11,991 nucleotides of DNA from Candidatus Wildermuthbacteria bacterium (lineage in GTDB: Bacteria > Patescibacteriota > Minisyncoccia > Minisyncoccales > UBA10102): contig JACOVZ010000002.1 of assembly GCA_016177065.1 (NCBI GenBank), positions 1-11,991 on the forward strand, in the 5' to 3' direction. Position 1 is the first letter of the stretch, and each line of letters starts with the position of its first letter. Below the pieces are notes generated by a model that did not search any database, had not been told where the DNA came from, and was given only the letters and a program-made list of their open reading frames with translations. This document shows, one piece after another, positions 1 to 6,916 of the stretch. The translations under genes were made by a program, and so were the position numbers.

Positions 1-2634
1 GGCCAGAGAAGATATGTTGAGAGCTTGTCTGCTTACGCAAGGCAATTCTTGGGCGTAATGGACAAGCCCGACGTTGACAGCATTGAAGGCATCAGCCCTT
101 CCATTGCCATTGACCAGAGAAAAGGAGCGCACAATCCTCGTTCCACAGTTGGAACCACTACGGAGATCTATGACTATCTCCGCCTTTTGTTTGCAAGAAT
201 CGGGATTCCCCACTGTTCTCAGTGCGGAAAAGAGGTAAAGAAGCAGAGTCCCGCAAGCATTGTGAGCCAGGTGTCCAATCTGAAGCAGGGAACAGAAATC
301 ATGGTGCTTGGGCCTTTGGTGCGCCAGAGAAAAGGGGAGCATCATGGGATCTTGGAAGAGGTTCAGCGTTCAGGTTTTGTAAGGGTAAGAGTAGACGGAA
401 TTGTGCACCGCGTTGAAGAAGCCTTGGCTCAAGAGCTAGACAGGAACAAGAAGCACAGCATAGAGGTTGTGGTAGACCGGCTTTCCATTGATGAAGATCT
501 GGACAGGCCCCGGCTTTCAGATTCTTTGGAAACAGCTTTAAAACTTGGGAAGGGAATTGCCATTGTTTCCAAAACTTCAAAAGAAAGCAAAAAGACTCAG
601 GACATTGTGTTCTCAGAGCATTTTGCGTGCGAGGAATGCCAGATAAGCCTTCCTGAAATAGAGCCGAGATTATTTTCTTTCAATTCTCCTTTCGGGGCGT
701 GTCCTGCGTGCCAGGGCCTTGGAGAGAAGCTGGAAGTTGATCCAAAGCTCGTGATTCCCAACCCCCGGCTTTCCATTGCAGAGGGAGCCATTTTTCCTTG
801 GGCGCATGCGTCCCACAAGATAGGAAGGCAGGGATTCTTCTCCTGGAAGCTGGAAGAAGTGGCAAAAGAGCATGGGTTTTCTCTTACTGTTCCGGTAAAA
901 GATCTTTCGCAAAAAGATATTGACGTGGTGCTCAAGGGAAACGGAGATTTTGAAGGAGTAATCGCATGGCTTGAACGAAGATATCATGAAACAGATTCAG
1001 ACTATGCCAGAGAAGAGATTGAGCAGTATATGGTCCAGAGACTTTGCGAGGTGTGCCAGGGCAAAAGATTAAAGCCAGAAGTGCTGGCCGTGACCGTGGG
1101 AGCAAAGTCCATTGATGAGTTTTCAAGGCTCCAGCTCAACCGCGCAAAAGAATTCTTAGGTTCTTTGAAGCTTTCAGAGGGGGCGAAGAAAATCGCCCAG
1201 CCGATTATCAAGGAAGTGATGAACCGGCTTCAGTTCTTGATTGACGTCGGCCTTGAATACCTTATCCTCGCCAGGTCCGCCGGAACCTTGTCTGGAGGAG
1301 AAGAGCAGAGGATACGCCTTGCGACTCAAATAGGGTCAAAACTCACCGGAGTGCTTTACATATTAGACGAGCCTTCTGTTGGTTTGCACGCAAGAGACCA
1401 GCACAGACTCATTAAAACATTGGAACAGCTCAGGGACATCGGCAACACCATTGTTGTGGTGGAGCATGACGCTCAGACCATAAAAGCAGCAGACTGGATT
1501 ATAGACATTGGCCCCGGAGCAGGAAAGCACGGAGGCAAGGTTACTTTTGCGGGAAAACCAATGAGTCTTCTTAAGAGTTCCACTCTTACCGGAGAATATC
1601 TCGCGGGAAAAAGAAAGATAGAGATCCAAAAGCAGAGGAATGAGGCAAAGAGAGTGAAATATCTGGTCGTGAAAGGGGCGTCTGAGCATAATCTCAAAAA
1701 CATTGAGGCAAAGATTCCTTTGGGCCAGCTCGTGACGGTGACAGGAGTTTCAGGCTCCGGGAAGAGTTCTCTGGTTCATGACATTATCGCAAAAGCGCTT
1801 CTCAGGAAATTCTACAGGGCAAAAGAAGAGCCCGGACTTCATAAATCTCTGGAAGGAGTTCATAACTTGGACAAAGTGGTTCTGGTGGATCAGTCTCCCA
1901 TAGGAAGGACTCCGAGATCCAACCCTGCCACGTATACCGGAGCCTTTGGCCCTATCAGAGACATGTTCACCAAAACCAAGGAAGCAAAGATCAGGGGGTA
2001 TGATCAAGGCAGGTTCTCTTTTAACGTGAAAGGAGGAAGGTGCGAAGCATGCGAAGGCCAAGGGCTAAAGAAGATTGAAATGTATTTTCTCCCGGATGTG
2101 TATGTGGAATGCGAAGAATGCAGAGGAACCAGGTACACCAAAGAAGTGCTGGAAATACTGTACAAAGAAAAGAGCATTGCGGATATTCTCGCAATGACTG
2201 TGGAAGAAGCTGTGGAGTTTTTCAAGCATGCCTCTTCTTTGCACTCAAAACTTAAGACGCTGTGCGATGTCGGGCTTGGATATATTGAGCTTGGCCAGCC
2301 AGCTCCTTCGCTTTCAGGAGGGGAGGCCCAGAGAGTGAAGCTCGCAACCGAGCTTTCAAAAAGAGCAACCGGGAAGACATTGTACATTCTGGATGAGCCG
2401 ACCACAGGCCTGCATTTTGAAGACGTTAAGAAGCTTTTAATCGTATTGAGAGAGCTGGTGAACAAAGGCAACACCGTGCTTTTGATTGAACACAATATGG
2501 ATGTTATCAAGAATTCAGACTGGATTTTAGATCTTGGCCCTGAAGGAGGGGATAAAGGAGGAGAGATAATCGCAGAAGGAACTCCCAAAGACATTGCGAA
2601 GAACAAGAAGAGCTACACAGGCAGGTATCTCTAG
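1..2634 (+). CDS. uvrA: UvrA excinuclease ABC subunit A (5'-truncated by window edge)
   Basis: UvrA is the damage-sensing ATPase of nucleotide excision repair; it loads UvrB onto lesions. The frame is open from base 1 (G-Q-R-R-Y-V-E-S), matching about residue 49 of E. coli UvrA, so the start codon and first Walker A lie upstream; 877 residues are visible and the full protein would be about 925. Visible landmarks in order: a CxxC early zinc site near nt 220; the zinc module CEEC (nt 628) with CPAC 20 residues later; ABC signature LSGGEEQ (nt 1288-1308) and Walker B ILDEPS (about 1360); the second Walker A GVSGSGKSS (1744-1770); the CEAC...CEEC zinc finger (from 2041); the second signature LSGGEAQ (2311-2331); and ILDEPTTGLH. 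The first signature has E where most UvrA proteins have A. Stop TAG is at 2632. No terminator follows; the groES promoter begins five bases later. Confidence 0.98.
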   Translation, partial: GQRRYVESLSAYARQFLGVMDKPDVDSIEGISPSIAIDQRKGAHNPRSTVGTTTEIYDYLRLLFARIGIPHCSQCGKEVKKQSPASIVSQVSNLKQGTEIMVLGPLVRQRKGEHHGILEEVQRSGFVRVRVDGIVHRVEEALAQELDRNKKHSIEVVVDRLSIDEDLDRPRLSDSLETALKLGKGIAIVSKTSKESKKTQDIVFSEHFACEECQISLPEIEPRLFSFNSPFGACPACQGLGEKLEVDPKLVIPNPRLSIAEGAIFPWAHASHKIGRQGFFSWKLEEVAKEHGFSLTVPVKDLSQKDIDVVLKGNGDFEGVIAWLERRYHETDSDYAREEIEQYMVQRLCEVCQGKRLKPEVLAVTVGAKSIDEFSRLQLNRAKEFLGSLKLSEGAKKIAQPIIKEVMNRLQFLIDVGLEYLILARSAGTLSGGEEQRIRLATQIGSKLTGVLYILDEPSVGLHARDQHRLIKTLEQLRDIGNTIVVVEHDAQTIKAADWIIDIGPGAGKHGGKVTFAGKPMSLLKSSTLTGEYLAGKRKIEIQKQRNEAKRVKYLVVKGASEHNLKNIEAKIPLGQLVTVTGVSGSGKSSLVHDIIAKALLRKFYRAKEEPGLHKSLEGVHNLDKVVLVDQSPIGRTPRSNPATYTGAFGPIRDMFTKTKEAKIRGYDQGRFSFNVKGGRCEACEGQGLKKIEMYFLPDVYVECEECRGTRYTKEVLEILYKEKSIADILAMTVEEAVEFFKHASSLHSKLKTLCDVGLGYIELGQPAPSLSGGEAQRVKLATELSKRATGKTLYILDEPTTGLHFEDVKKLLIVLRELVNKGNTVLLIEHNMDVIKNSDWILDLGPEGGDKGGEIIAEGTPKDIAKNKKSYTGRYL

Positions 2635-2638
2635 GGGC

Positions 2639-2667
2639 TTGACAAAAATTTGGGGTTCGTCTACATT
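2639..2667 (+). promoter_or_regulatory. Sigma70-type promoter of groES-groEL
   Basis: A consensus -35 TTGACA (2639-2644) is followed after 17 bases by TACATT (2662-2667), giving a predicted transcription start near 2674. It begins five bases after the uvrA stop, so chaperonin transcription is independent of uvrA even without a terminator between them. The position just ahead of a CIRCE-like operator supports the call; the -10 matches consensus at only four of six bases. Confidence 0.7.
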
Positions 2668-2681
2668 GCATAATGCAGAAA

Positions 2682-2708
2682 TTAGCAGTCTAACCACTTA
2701 ATTGCTAA
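2682..2708 (+). promoter_or_regulatory. CIRCE-like HrcA operator (degenerate)
   Basis: The left arm TTAGCAGTC (2682-2690) and right arm AATTGCTAA (2700-2708) are separated by exactly nine bases, the CIRCE architecture. Against the consensus arms TTAGCACTC and GAGTGCTAA, the left has one mismatch and the right two. The outer TTAGCA/TGCTAA blocks are intact. In many bacteria HrcA binds this element to repress groE under non-stress conditions. It would lie in the transcribed leader, ending four bases before the groES ATG. HrcA itself is not in this window. Confidence 0.8.
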
Positions 2709-2712
2709 ATCT

Positions 2713-3003
2713 ATGAAGATTACCCCATTGTCAGACCATATTTTAATAGAGCCTTTAAAGCAGGAGGAAAAGACCAAATCCGGCATTTATCTGCCAGACA
2801 CTGCTGAAAAGGAAAAGCCAGAGCAGGGCAAAGTCATTGCTGTCGGCCCTGGGAAGAAAACCGAAGACGGAAAGATTGTCCCCCTGGAAGTAAAAGCCGG
2901 GGATGTTGTGCTGTTTACCAAATACGGGCCCAATGAGATAAAAATAGAGGAGAAGGACTATTTAATAGCAAAAGAAGAGGATATTTTAGCAATCATTGGA
3001 TAA
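2713..3003 (+). CDS. groES: GroES co-chaperonin (Hsp10)
   Basis: This 96-residue protein has the family's usual length and start (M-K-I-T-P-L-S-D-H-I). GroES forms the heptameric lid of the GroEL folding chamber in the cytoplasm. The mobile loop that contacts GroEL lies at about residues 17-38 and carries the SGIYLP motif; the GKVIAVGPGK core strand follows, and D-V-V-L-F-T-K-Y-G near residue 70 matches the barrel strand of the family. The start at 2713 is set by the protein alignment, since there is no SD upstream: those bases are the right arm of the CIRCE element. The gene leads the groES-groEL operon, with groEL five bases downstream. Confidence 0.97.
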   Translation: MKITPLSDHILIEPLKQEEKTKSGIYLPDTAEKEKPEQGKVIAVGPGKKTEDGKIVPLEVKAGDVVLFTKYGPNEIKIEEKDYLIAKEEDILAIIG

Positions 3004-3007
3004 CACT

Positions 3008-4633
3008 ATGGCAAAACAAATACTCTATTCAGAAGACGCAAGAAAAAAGCTCAAGGCCGGAGTAGATAAGCTTGCGAACGCGGTTAGGATAACTCTTGGG
3101 CCAAAAGGAAGGAATGTTGTGTTAGACGAAGGGTTCGGATCTCCCACCATTACCAATGACGGAGTGACCATTGCAAAGAAGATAGAGCTTGAAGAGAAAA
3201 TAGAGAACATTGGAGCTGAAATCATCAAAGAGGTTGCTTCCAAGGCGAACGACATGGCAGGAGACGGCACAACCACGGCTACTGTGCTTGGCCAGGCTAT
3301 TATCGGGGAAGGATTGAAGAATGTGACTGCGGGAGCCAATCCTTTGGCATTGAGAAGAGGCATTGAAAAAGGAAAGGAGGCAGTCGTGGAGTTTTTGAAA
3401 ACAATGTCGCGCAAGGTGAGCACGCAGGAAGAAACTGCGCAGGTTGCAACAATCTCAGCAGAAGACGCAGATCTCGGCAAGCTTATCGCAGAAGTGGTGC
3501 AGGAAGTAGGCAAAGACGGCGTCATTACCGTGGAAGAATCGCAGACATTCGGCATTGAAAAAGAAATCGTCAAAGGGCTTCAATTTGATAAGGGCTATGT
3601 TTCCCCGTATATGGTGACGAACGCGGAGCGCATGGAATCTTCTGTTGAAGACCCTTACATTTTGATTACAGACAAGAAGATTTCCTCCATTCAGGATATT
3701 CTTCCTGCTTTGGAAGCAGTTGCAAAGGTTGGCAAGAAAGAAATGGTGATTATCGCAGAAGACGTGGAGGGAGAAGCTCTCGCAACCTTGGTGGTGAACA
3801 AATTAAGGGGAATTCTCAATGTTCTTGCCATAAAAGCTCCTGGATACGGAGACAGGAAGAAAGAAATGCTTGAAGATATTGCCGTGGTGACCGGAGCCCA
3901 GGTTGTTTCAGAAGATTTGGGATTGAAATTAGACAAGGTGGAAATCGGCCAGCTGGGATCGGCCCGCAAGGTTGTTTCCACAAAAGACGACACCATTGTC
4001 GTTGAAGGCAAAGGTTCCAAAGAAACCATTGAATTAAGAATTGCGCAGATCCGCTCAGCCCTCAAAGAAACCACGTCTGACTTTGACAAGGAAAAGCTTC
4101 AAGAGCGCCTTGCAAAACTCGTGGGAGGAGTTGCGGTCATCAAGGTTGGAGCAACTACTGAAGTTGAGCAGAAAGCAAAACAGCACAAGACCGAGGATGC
4201 GTTAAATGCAACCAAGGCCGCCATTGAGGAAGGCATTGTTCCGGGAGGAGGCGTGGCTCTTTTGAGGGCAGCAAAGTCTCTTGACGGAATAGAAGCTGAA
4301 ATTGCAGATCCTGAAGAAAAGCTTGGAATCAAGATTCTTAAAAGAGCCTTGGAGGAACCTGTCCGGCAGATAGCTCAGAACGCCGGCAAAGATGGTTCGG
4401 TTGTTGCTTCTGAGGTTATGAAAGGAGAAGCTGGATTCGGATACAACGCGGAAACAGACGCGTTTGAGGATTTGGTGAAAGCCGGAGTGGTAGACCCTAC
4501 AAAGGTGGTGAGAGTTGCTCTGGAAAGTGCGGTGTCTGCCGCCGCAATGCTTCTGACAACCGAAGTGATTGTCGCGGATCTTCCGGAAAAGGAAGACAAG
4601 CAAAAGATGCCTTCAATGCCTCCAGAATATTAA
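3008..4633 (+). CDS. groEL: GroEL chaperonin (Hsp60)
   Basis: GroEL is the ATP-driven double-ring chaperonin that folds proteins with GroES. The ATG at 3008 gives the standard start M-A-K-Q-I-L-Y-S; an in-frame TTG at 2996 would add four atypical residues and overlap groES, so it was rejected. The 541-residue protein carries the ATP-site loop GDGTTTAT at about 85-92, the apical domain, and the equatorial motif I-V-P-G-G-G-V-A-L-L near 400. The C-terminus ends M-P-S-M-P-P-E-Y and lacks the repeated GGM tail of many bacterial GroELs. Only a weak GGA (2998-3000) could serve as SD. The gap to groES is four bases, so coupled translation is likely. A terminator follows 10 bases after the stop. Confidence 0.98.
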   Translation: MAKQILYSEDARKKLKAGVDKLANAVRITLGPKGRNVVLDEGFGSPTITNDGVTIAKKIELEEKIENIGAEIIKEVASKANDMAGDGTTTATVLGQAIIGEGLKNVTAGANPLALRRGIEKGKEAVVEFLKTMSRKVSTQEETAQVATISAEDADLGKLIAEVVQEVGKDGVITVEESQTFGIEKEIVKGLQFDKGYVSPYMVTNAERMESSVEDPYILITDKKISSIQDILPALEAVAKVGKKEMVIIAEDVEGEALATLVVNKLRGILNVLAIKAPGYGDRKKEMLEDIAVVTGAQVVSEDLGLKLDKVEIGQLGSARKVVSTKDDTIVVEGKGSKETIELRIAQIRSALKETTSDFDKEKLQERLAKLVGGVAVIKVGATTEVEQKAKQHKTEDALNATKAAIEEGIVPGGGVALLRAAKSLDGIEAEIADPEEKLGIKILKRALEEPVRQIAQNAGKDGSVVASEVMKGEAGFGYNAETDAFEDLVKAGVVDPTKVVRVALESAVSAAAMLLTTEVIVADLPEKEDKQKMPSMPPEY

Positions 4634-4643
4634 AGAAATCTTT

Positions 4644-4671
4644 AACCCGCTGACAAAGCGGGTTTTCGTTT
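4644..4671 (+). terminator. Intrinsic terminator after groEL
   Basis: AACCCGC (4644-4650) pairs perfectly with GCGGGTT (4658-4664) across a seven-base loop, followed by a T-rich tail TTCGTTT. It closes the groE operon. The end of its tail forms the first base or two of the -35 of the next promoter, so the two signals are fused. Confidence 0.85.
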
Positions 4672-4697
4672 GACAAAAAAGCATAATCTGATATTGT
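4670..4697 (+). promoter_or_regulatory. Promoter of the two-gene cassette, extended -10
   Basis: A consensus -35 TTGACA (4670-4675) is followed after 16 bases by TATTGT (4692-4697), preceded by TG one base upstream (4689-4690), the extended -10 pattern. The predicted transcription start is near 4704, giving a leader of about 70 bases before the first cassette gene. This differs from lemA and dnaG, which have almost no leader. Confidence 0.65.
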
Positions 4698-4730
4698 GCA
4701 TTTACAATCCCTGACTCGTATGAGCAGGTG

Positions 4731-4748
4731 GTCCTGATTCTTCAGGGC
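4731..4748 (+). other. Leader hairpin ahead of the cassette
   Basis: GTCCTGA (4731-4737) pairs with TCAGGGC (4742-4748), including one G-T wobble, around a four-base loop TTCT. It sits in the untranslated leader about 14 bases upstream of the SD and has no T-tract, so it is not a terminator. It may stabilise the mRNA or affect ribosome access; the function is unknown. Confidence 0.5.
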
Positions 4749-4761
4749 AGCAGTTCTTTTC

Positions 4762-4769
4762 AGGAGGTG
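4762..4769 (+). promoter_or_regulatory. Strong Shine-Dalgarno site, first cassette gene
   Basis: AGGAGGTG lies four bases before the ATG at 4774 and is an eight-base match to the universal anti-SD. It fixes that start codon. It stands out because most genes in the window lack any SD. Confidence 0.88.
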
Positions 4770-4773
4770 CCGT

Positions 4774-5118
4774 ATGGAGACCGTAAAGATTCTAAATGGT
4801 CCATCAAAGCTTGATCTCGCGTTGGCAATTGTAGATCCTTTTCCTTTGCATGGAAGTCGGCGAGCATTTGGAATGTCTCTAGAGGGAGAAAACGAGCATA
4901 GGGTATGCTCGGAGACATGTACGGTGTGCATTTACAGCGTGGCAATTGCAGAAAGAAGTTATGAGGAGGATTATACTCTCACCGGTGATTGTACTTTGCA
5001 GCGAGGGGGTCATTTCCTCAATGCAAAGAGTTTGAGAGACACTTTTTCCTTTTCAGCTTCATTTAACACGAAGACCAGAAAGGGATGGATGACTGTTCAT
5101 TTACCGGATATCGCATAG
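4774..5118 (+). CDS. Unrecognised 114-residue cysteine-containing protein
   Basis: I do not recognise this protein. It is predicted soluble, with no signal peptide or membrane segment, and looks beta-rich in its C-terminal half (alternating S/T/F/K around residues 86-110). It has four cysteines: C45, C49 and C52 in a C-x3-C-x2-C cluster, and C73 in G-D-C-T-L, which together could bind a metal or form disulfides. The start is fixed by a near-consensus SD. Codon use includes GGT, CGA, CTA and AGT, which the housekeeping genes here seldom use, suggesting a different origin. It is the first gene of a two-gene unit with its own promoter; the next gene starts 18 bases after its TAG and encodes a small membrane protein. 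A perfect inverted repeat lies inside the coding sequence (4893-4911). An RNA role for the region is less likely given the SD and the open frame. Confidence 0.75.
   Translation: METVKILNGPSKLDLALAIVDPFPLHGSRRAFGMSLEGENEHRVCSETCTVCIYSVAIAERSYEEDYTLTGDCTLQRGGHFLNAKSLRDTFSFSASFNTKTRKGWMTVHLPDIA
4893..4911 (+). repeat. Perfect 8-bp inverted repeat inside the cassette gene
   Basis: CGAGCATA (4893-4900) and TATGCTCG (4904-4911) form a perfect palindrome around GGG. A further direct copy of the heptamer CGAGCAT lies at 4861-4867, so three copies occur within 51 bases. It could be an mRNA hairpin in the coding region or a protein binding site. Confidence 0.6.
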
Positions 5119-5123
5119 CTGAT

Positions 5124-5134
5124 AAGGAGGTGAT
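5124..5134 (+). promoter_or_regulatory. Eleven-base Shine-Dalgarno site, second cassette gene
   Basis: AAGGAGGTGAT is complementary over 11 bases to the typical 16S rRNA 3' end; the GGAGG core ends six bases before the ATG at 5137. This is about as strong an SD as bacteria have and predicts heavy translation of the membrane protein. Confidence 0.9.
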
Positions 5135-5136
5135 AT

Positions 5137-5388
5137 ATGCAAGTCATGCTGATATATCGTTTAATTCCGATAGGAATTGCTATCAGCGCGGCATTTCTTG
5201 CTAGCATAACAGTTTGGGGAGCACTCCAGATAGCTGGAGCGATCTCAACTGGGCCCATATACCAGGCTGCGATCGTATGGAGAATAGTATGGTTCGCTCT
5301 TGCTGTGGTTGTCGCCGTTGCGATAACCAAGATTGCCGTGTACCTGAGAGATTTTCTCTGCTGGTATGTAGTGTTGCGATCTCGCTAG
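5137..5388 (+). CDS. Unrecognised 83-residue two-helix membrane protein
   Basis: No family is recognised. The protein is mostly two hydrophobic helices, at about residues 10-34 (P-I-G-I-A-I-S-A-A-F-L...) and 44-69 (A-A-I-V-W-R-I-V-W-F-A-L...), joined by a short G-P-containing loop, with a basic C-terminus ending R-S-R. R49 lies inside the second hydrophobic stretch and R71 at its end. There is no cleavable signal peptide. The start follows an 11-base SD. It lies 18 bases after the cysteine protein gene and six bases before a terminator, so the pair is one transcript. Small double-spanning proteins include holin-like, transport-accessory and toxin proteins; nothing in the sequence decides between these. 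Confidence 0.75.
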   Translation: MQVMLIYRLIPIGIAISAAFLASITVWGALQIAGAISTGPIYQAAIVWRIVWFALAVVVAVAITKIAVYLRDFLCWYVVLRSR

Positions 5389-5394
5389 CATCAG

Positions 5395-5424
5395 AAGGCC
5401 TTGCTTTTGCAGGGCCTTTTCATT
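5395..5424 (+). terminator. Intrinsic terminator after the two-gene cassette
   Basis: AAGGCCTTGC (5395-5404) pairs with GCAGGGCCTT (5409-5418) through ten pairs, one a G-T wobble, around a TTTT loop, and ends in a T-rich tail. It closes the cassette. Its tail overlaps the proposed -35 of the lemA promoter. Confidence 0.85.
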
Positions 5425-5445
5425 TGCAATAATATTTGGTATAAG
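5417..5445 (+). promoter_or_regulatory. Promoter of lemA, predicted leaderless
   Basis: TTTTCA (5417-5422) is a four-of-six -35; after 17 bases comes TATAAG (5440-5445, five of six), preceded by TGG, an extended -10. The usual +1 position falls at 5452, the A of the lemA ATG, predicting a leaderless mRNA. That the lemA start has no SD agrees with this. Confidence 0.6.
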
Positions 5446-5451
5446 AATATC

Positions 5452-6006
5452 ATGAATACTACACAAATTTTTATTGCAGCCGGTTTCATTCTCCTTCTTT
5501 GGGTCGTCTTCACGTACAATCGTTTCGTGACCCTGCGAAACCGCGCGCGGGAAGCGTTCTCAGACATTGACGTGCAGTTAAAGAGAAGATACGACCTGAT
5601 TCCCAATCTTGTCCAGGCAGTCAAAGGATACGCAGGGCATGAGCAGGGAGTGTTTCAAAAGGTGACAGAAGCAAGGGCGCTTGCAATAGGCGCCAAGGGA
5701 GCTCATGACAAGGCAGAGGCTGAAAATATGCTTTCTCAAACGTTAAAATCGCTCTTTGCGGTTGCAGAAAGCTATCCGGACCTGAAGGCATCCGCGAATT
5801 TCCTGGAACTGCAGAGAGAGCTTCGCGACGCAGAAGACAAGATACAGGCGGCTCGGCGCTTCTTTAACAGCAATGTTCTGGCGTTCAACAGCCAGCTTCA
5901 AAGCTTCCCAGCGAATCTTGCGGCCAAGCCCTTTGGATTCAAACGAGAAGAGTTTTTTGAAATAGAAGAGGCAGTCCAGCGCGAAACTCCCAAGGTTGCC
6001 TTTTGA
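5452..6006 (+). CDS. lemA: LemA family membrane protein
   Basis: The 184-residue protein matches the LemA family: one N-terminal membrane helix (about residues 5-21) followed by a helical-bundle domain with the family core motifs N-R-F-V-T-L-R-N near 23 and the stretch Q-L-K-R-R-Y-D-L-I-P-N-L-V near 42-54, and a late A-R-R-F-F-N-S-N-V segment. LemA proteins are inner-membrane proteins of uncertain biochemical role that often sit beside HtpX-type proteases. The ATG at 5452 was chosen because it starts the family-typical N-terminus; an upstream in-frame TTG lies within the terminator. Stop TGA is at 6004 and htpX begins ten bases later, consistent with an operon. There is no SD. Confidence 0.95.
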   Translation: MNTTQIFIAAGFILLLWVVFTYNRFVTLRNRAREAFSDIDVQLKRRYDLIPNLVQAVKGYAGHEQGVFQKVTEARALAIGAKGAHDKAEAENMLSQTLKSLFAVAESYPDLKASANFLELQRELRDAEDKIQAARRFFNSNVLAFNSQLQSFPANLAAKPFGFKREEFFEIEEAVQRETPKVAF

Positions 6007-6016
6007 ACGGGTTTTT

Positions 6017-6916
6017 ATGAATCTCTACGCGCACGCTGAGTCAAATACTCGCAAGACCTGGATATACCTGTCTGGATTTTTTCTCTTTGTAATGGGGATC
6101 GGCTGGGCTGCAAGCTATTATCTGCAGAGTTCCGGCATTTTGTATTTTGCGGTGGTATTGAGCCTATTCATGAGCGCTGGTTCTTTTTGGTATTCAGACA
6201 AACTGGTGCTCAAGATGAGCAAGGCCCAGCCTGTGCAGAAGAAAGACAATCCGGAATTGTATCGCGCCGTGGAGAATCTTGCCATTACGGCTGGCCTTCC
6301 CACCCCCCGCATTTTTGTTATTCAAGACAAGCAGCCCAACGCGTTTGCAACGGGAAGAGACGCAAAACATGCTGTGGTTGCCGTCACCACTGGATTGCTG
6401 GAAAAGCTTGAGCCCTCAGAGCTTCAAGGAGTTCTTGCCCACGAGTTGTCGCACATTGGCAACAAAGACATACTGCTTTCTACTGTTGTGGTGGTGCTGG
6501 CTGGAGTGGTGGCAATTATTGCTGATTTCTTTTTCCGCGCTGCCTTCTGGGGAGGAAGAAGAGATGACCGCAGAGGAGGCCAGACTCAGGGAGTTATTGT
6601 ACTGGTAGCCTTAATTTTCCTTATCGCTGTCCCTGTTGTTTCAAGGCTTATCCAGTTTGCCATTTCAAGGAAACGGGAATTCCTTGCAGATGCGTCAGGC
6701 GCTTTGCTGAGCAGATATCCTGAAGGTTTGGCAAGGGCTTTGGAAAAGATAGCGGCAGATCCTAACCAATTGAAAAGCGCGAACGACGCAACCGCCCATT
6801 TGTATTTCGCAAGCCCTTTCAAGGGCAGAGAGCAGGCAAGCTGGATCCATAGATTGTTCATGACTCATCCTCCAATTGATGATAGGATAAAGGCGCTGAG
6901 AGAAATGAACCTATGA
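6017..6916 (+). CDS. htpX: HtpX-like M48 family membrane metalloprotease
   Basis: HtpX is a zinc-dependent inner-membrane protease that degrades damaged membrane proteins. The 299-residue product has the catalytic motif HELSH (H142, E143, H146) and the third zinc ligand E221 in R-E-F-L-A-D-A-S. Hydrophobic segments lie at about 15-34, 40-58, 154-176 and 191-215, the family pattern; an R/D/G-rich loop at 179-190 separates the last two. The N-A-F-A-T-G motif (108-113) is typical of M48B. The start at 6017 (M-N-L-Y) is preferred to an upstream in-frame TTG that would overlap lemA. No SD is visible. The stop overlaps the next start as ATGA (6913-6916), implying translational coupling to the zinc-ribbon gene. 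Confidence 0.96.
   Translation: MNLYAHAESNTRKTWIYLSGFFLFVMGIGWAASYYLQSSGILYFAVVLSLFMSAGSFWYSDKLVLKMSKAQPVQKKDNPELYRAVENLAITAGLPTPRIFVIQDKQPNAFATGRDAKHAVVAVTTGLLEKLEPSELQGVLAHELSHIGNKDILLSTVVVVLAGVVAIIADFFFRAAFWGGRRDDRRGGQTQGVIVLVALIFLIAVPVVSRLIQFAISRKREFLADASGALLSRYPEGLARALEKIAADPNQLKSANDATAHLYFASPFKGREQASWIHRLFMTHPPIDDRIKALREMNL

Noticed and set aside
2004..2606. A 200-codon minus-strand open frame opposite the uvrA 3' end
   Set aside because: It lies wholly opposite conserved UvrA coding sequence, is serine-rich low-complexity in character and has no start signal or recognisable domain.
3025..3573. A 182-codon minus-strand open frame opposite groEL
   Set aside because: A shadow of groEL codon bias; the strongly conserved GroEL sequence accounts for the bases.
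5214..5432. An overlapping plus-strand frame across the second cassette gene
   Set aside because: It has no SD, overlaps the membrane protein gene in another frame and runs through the terminator.
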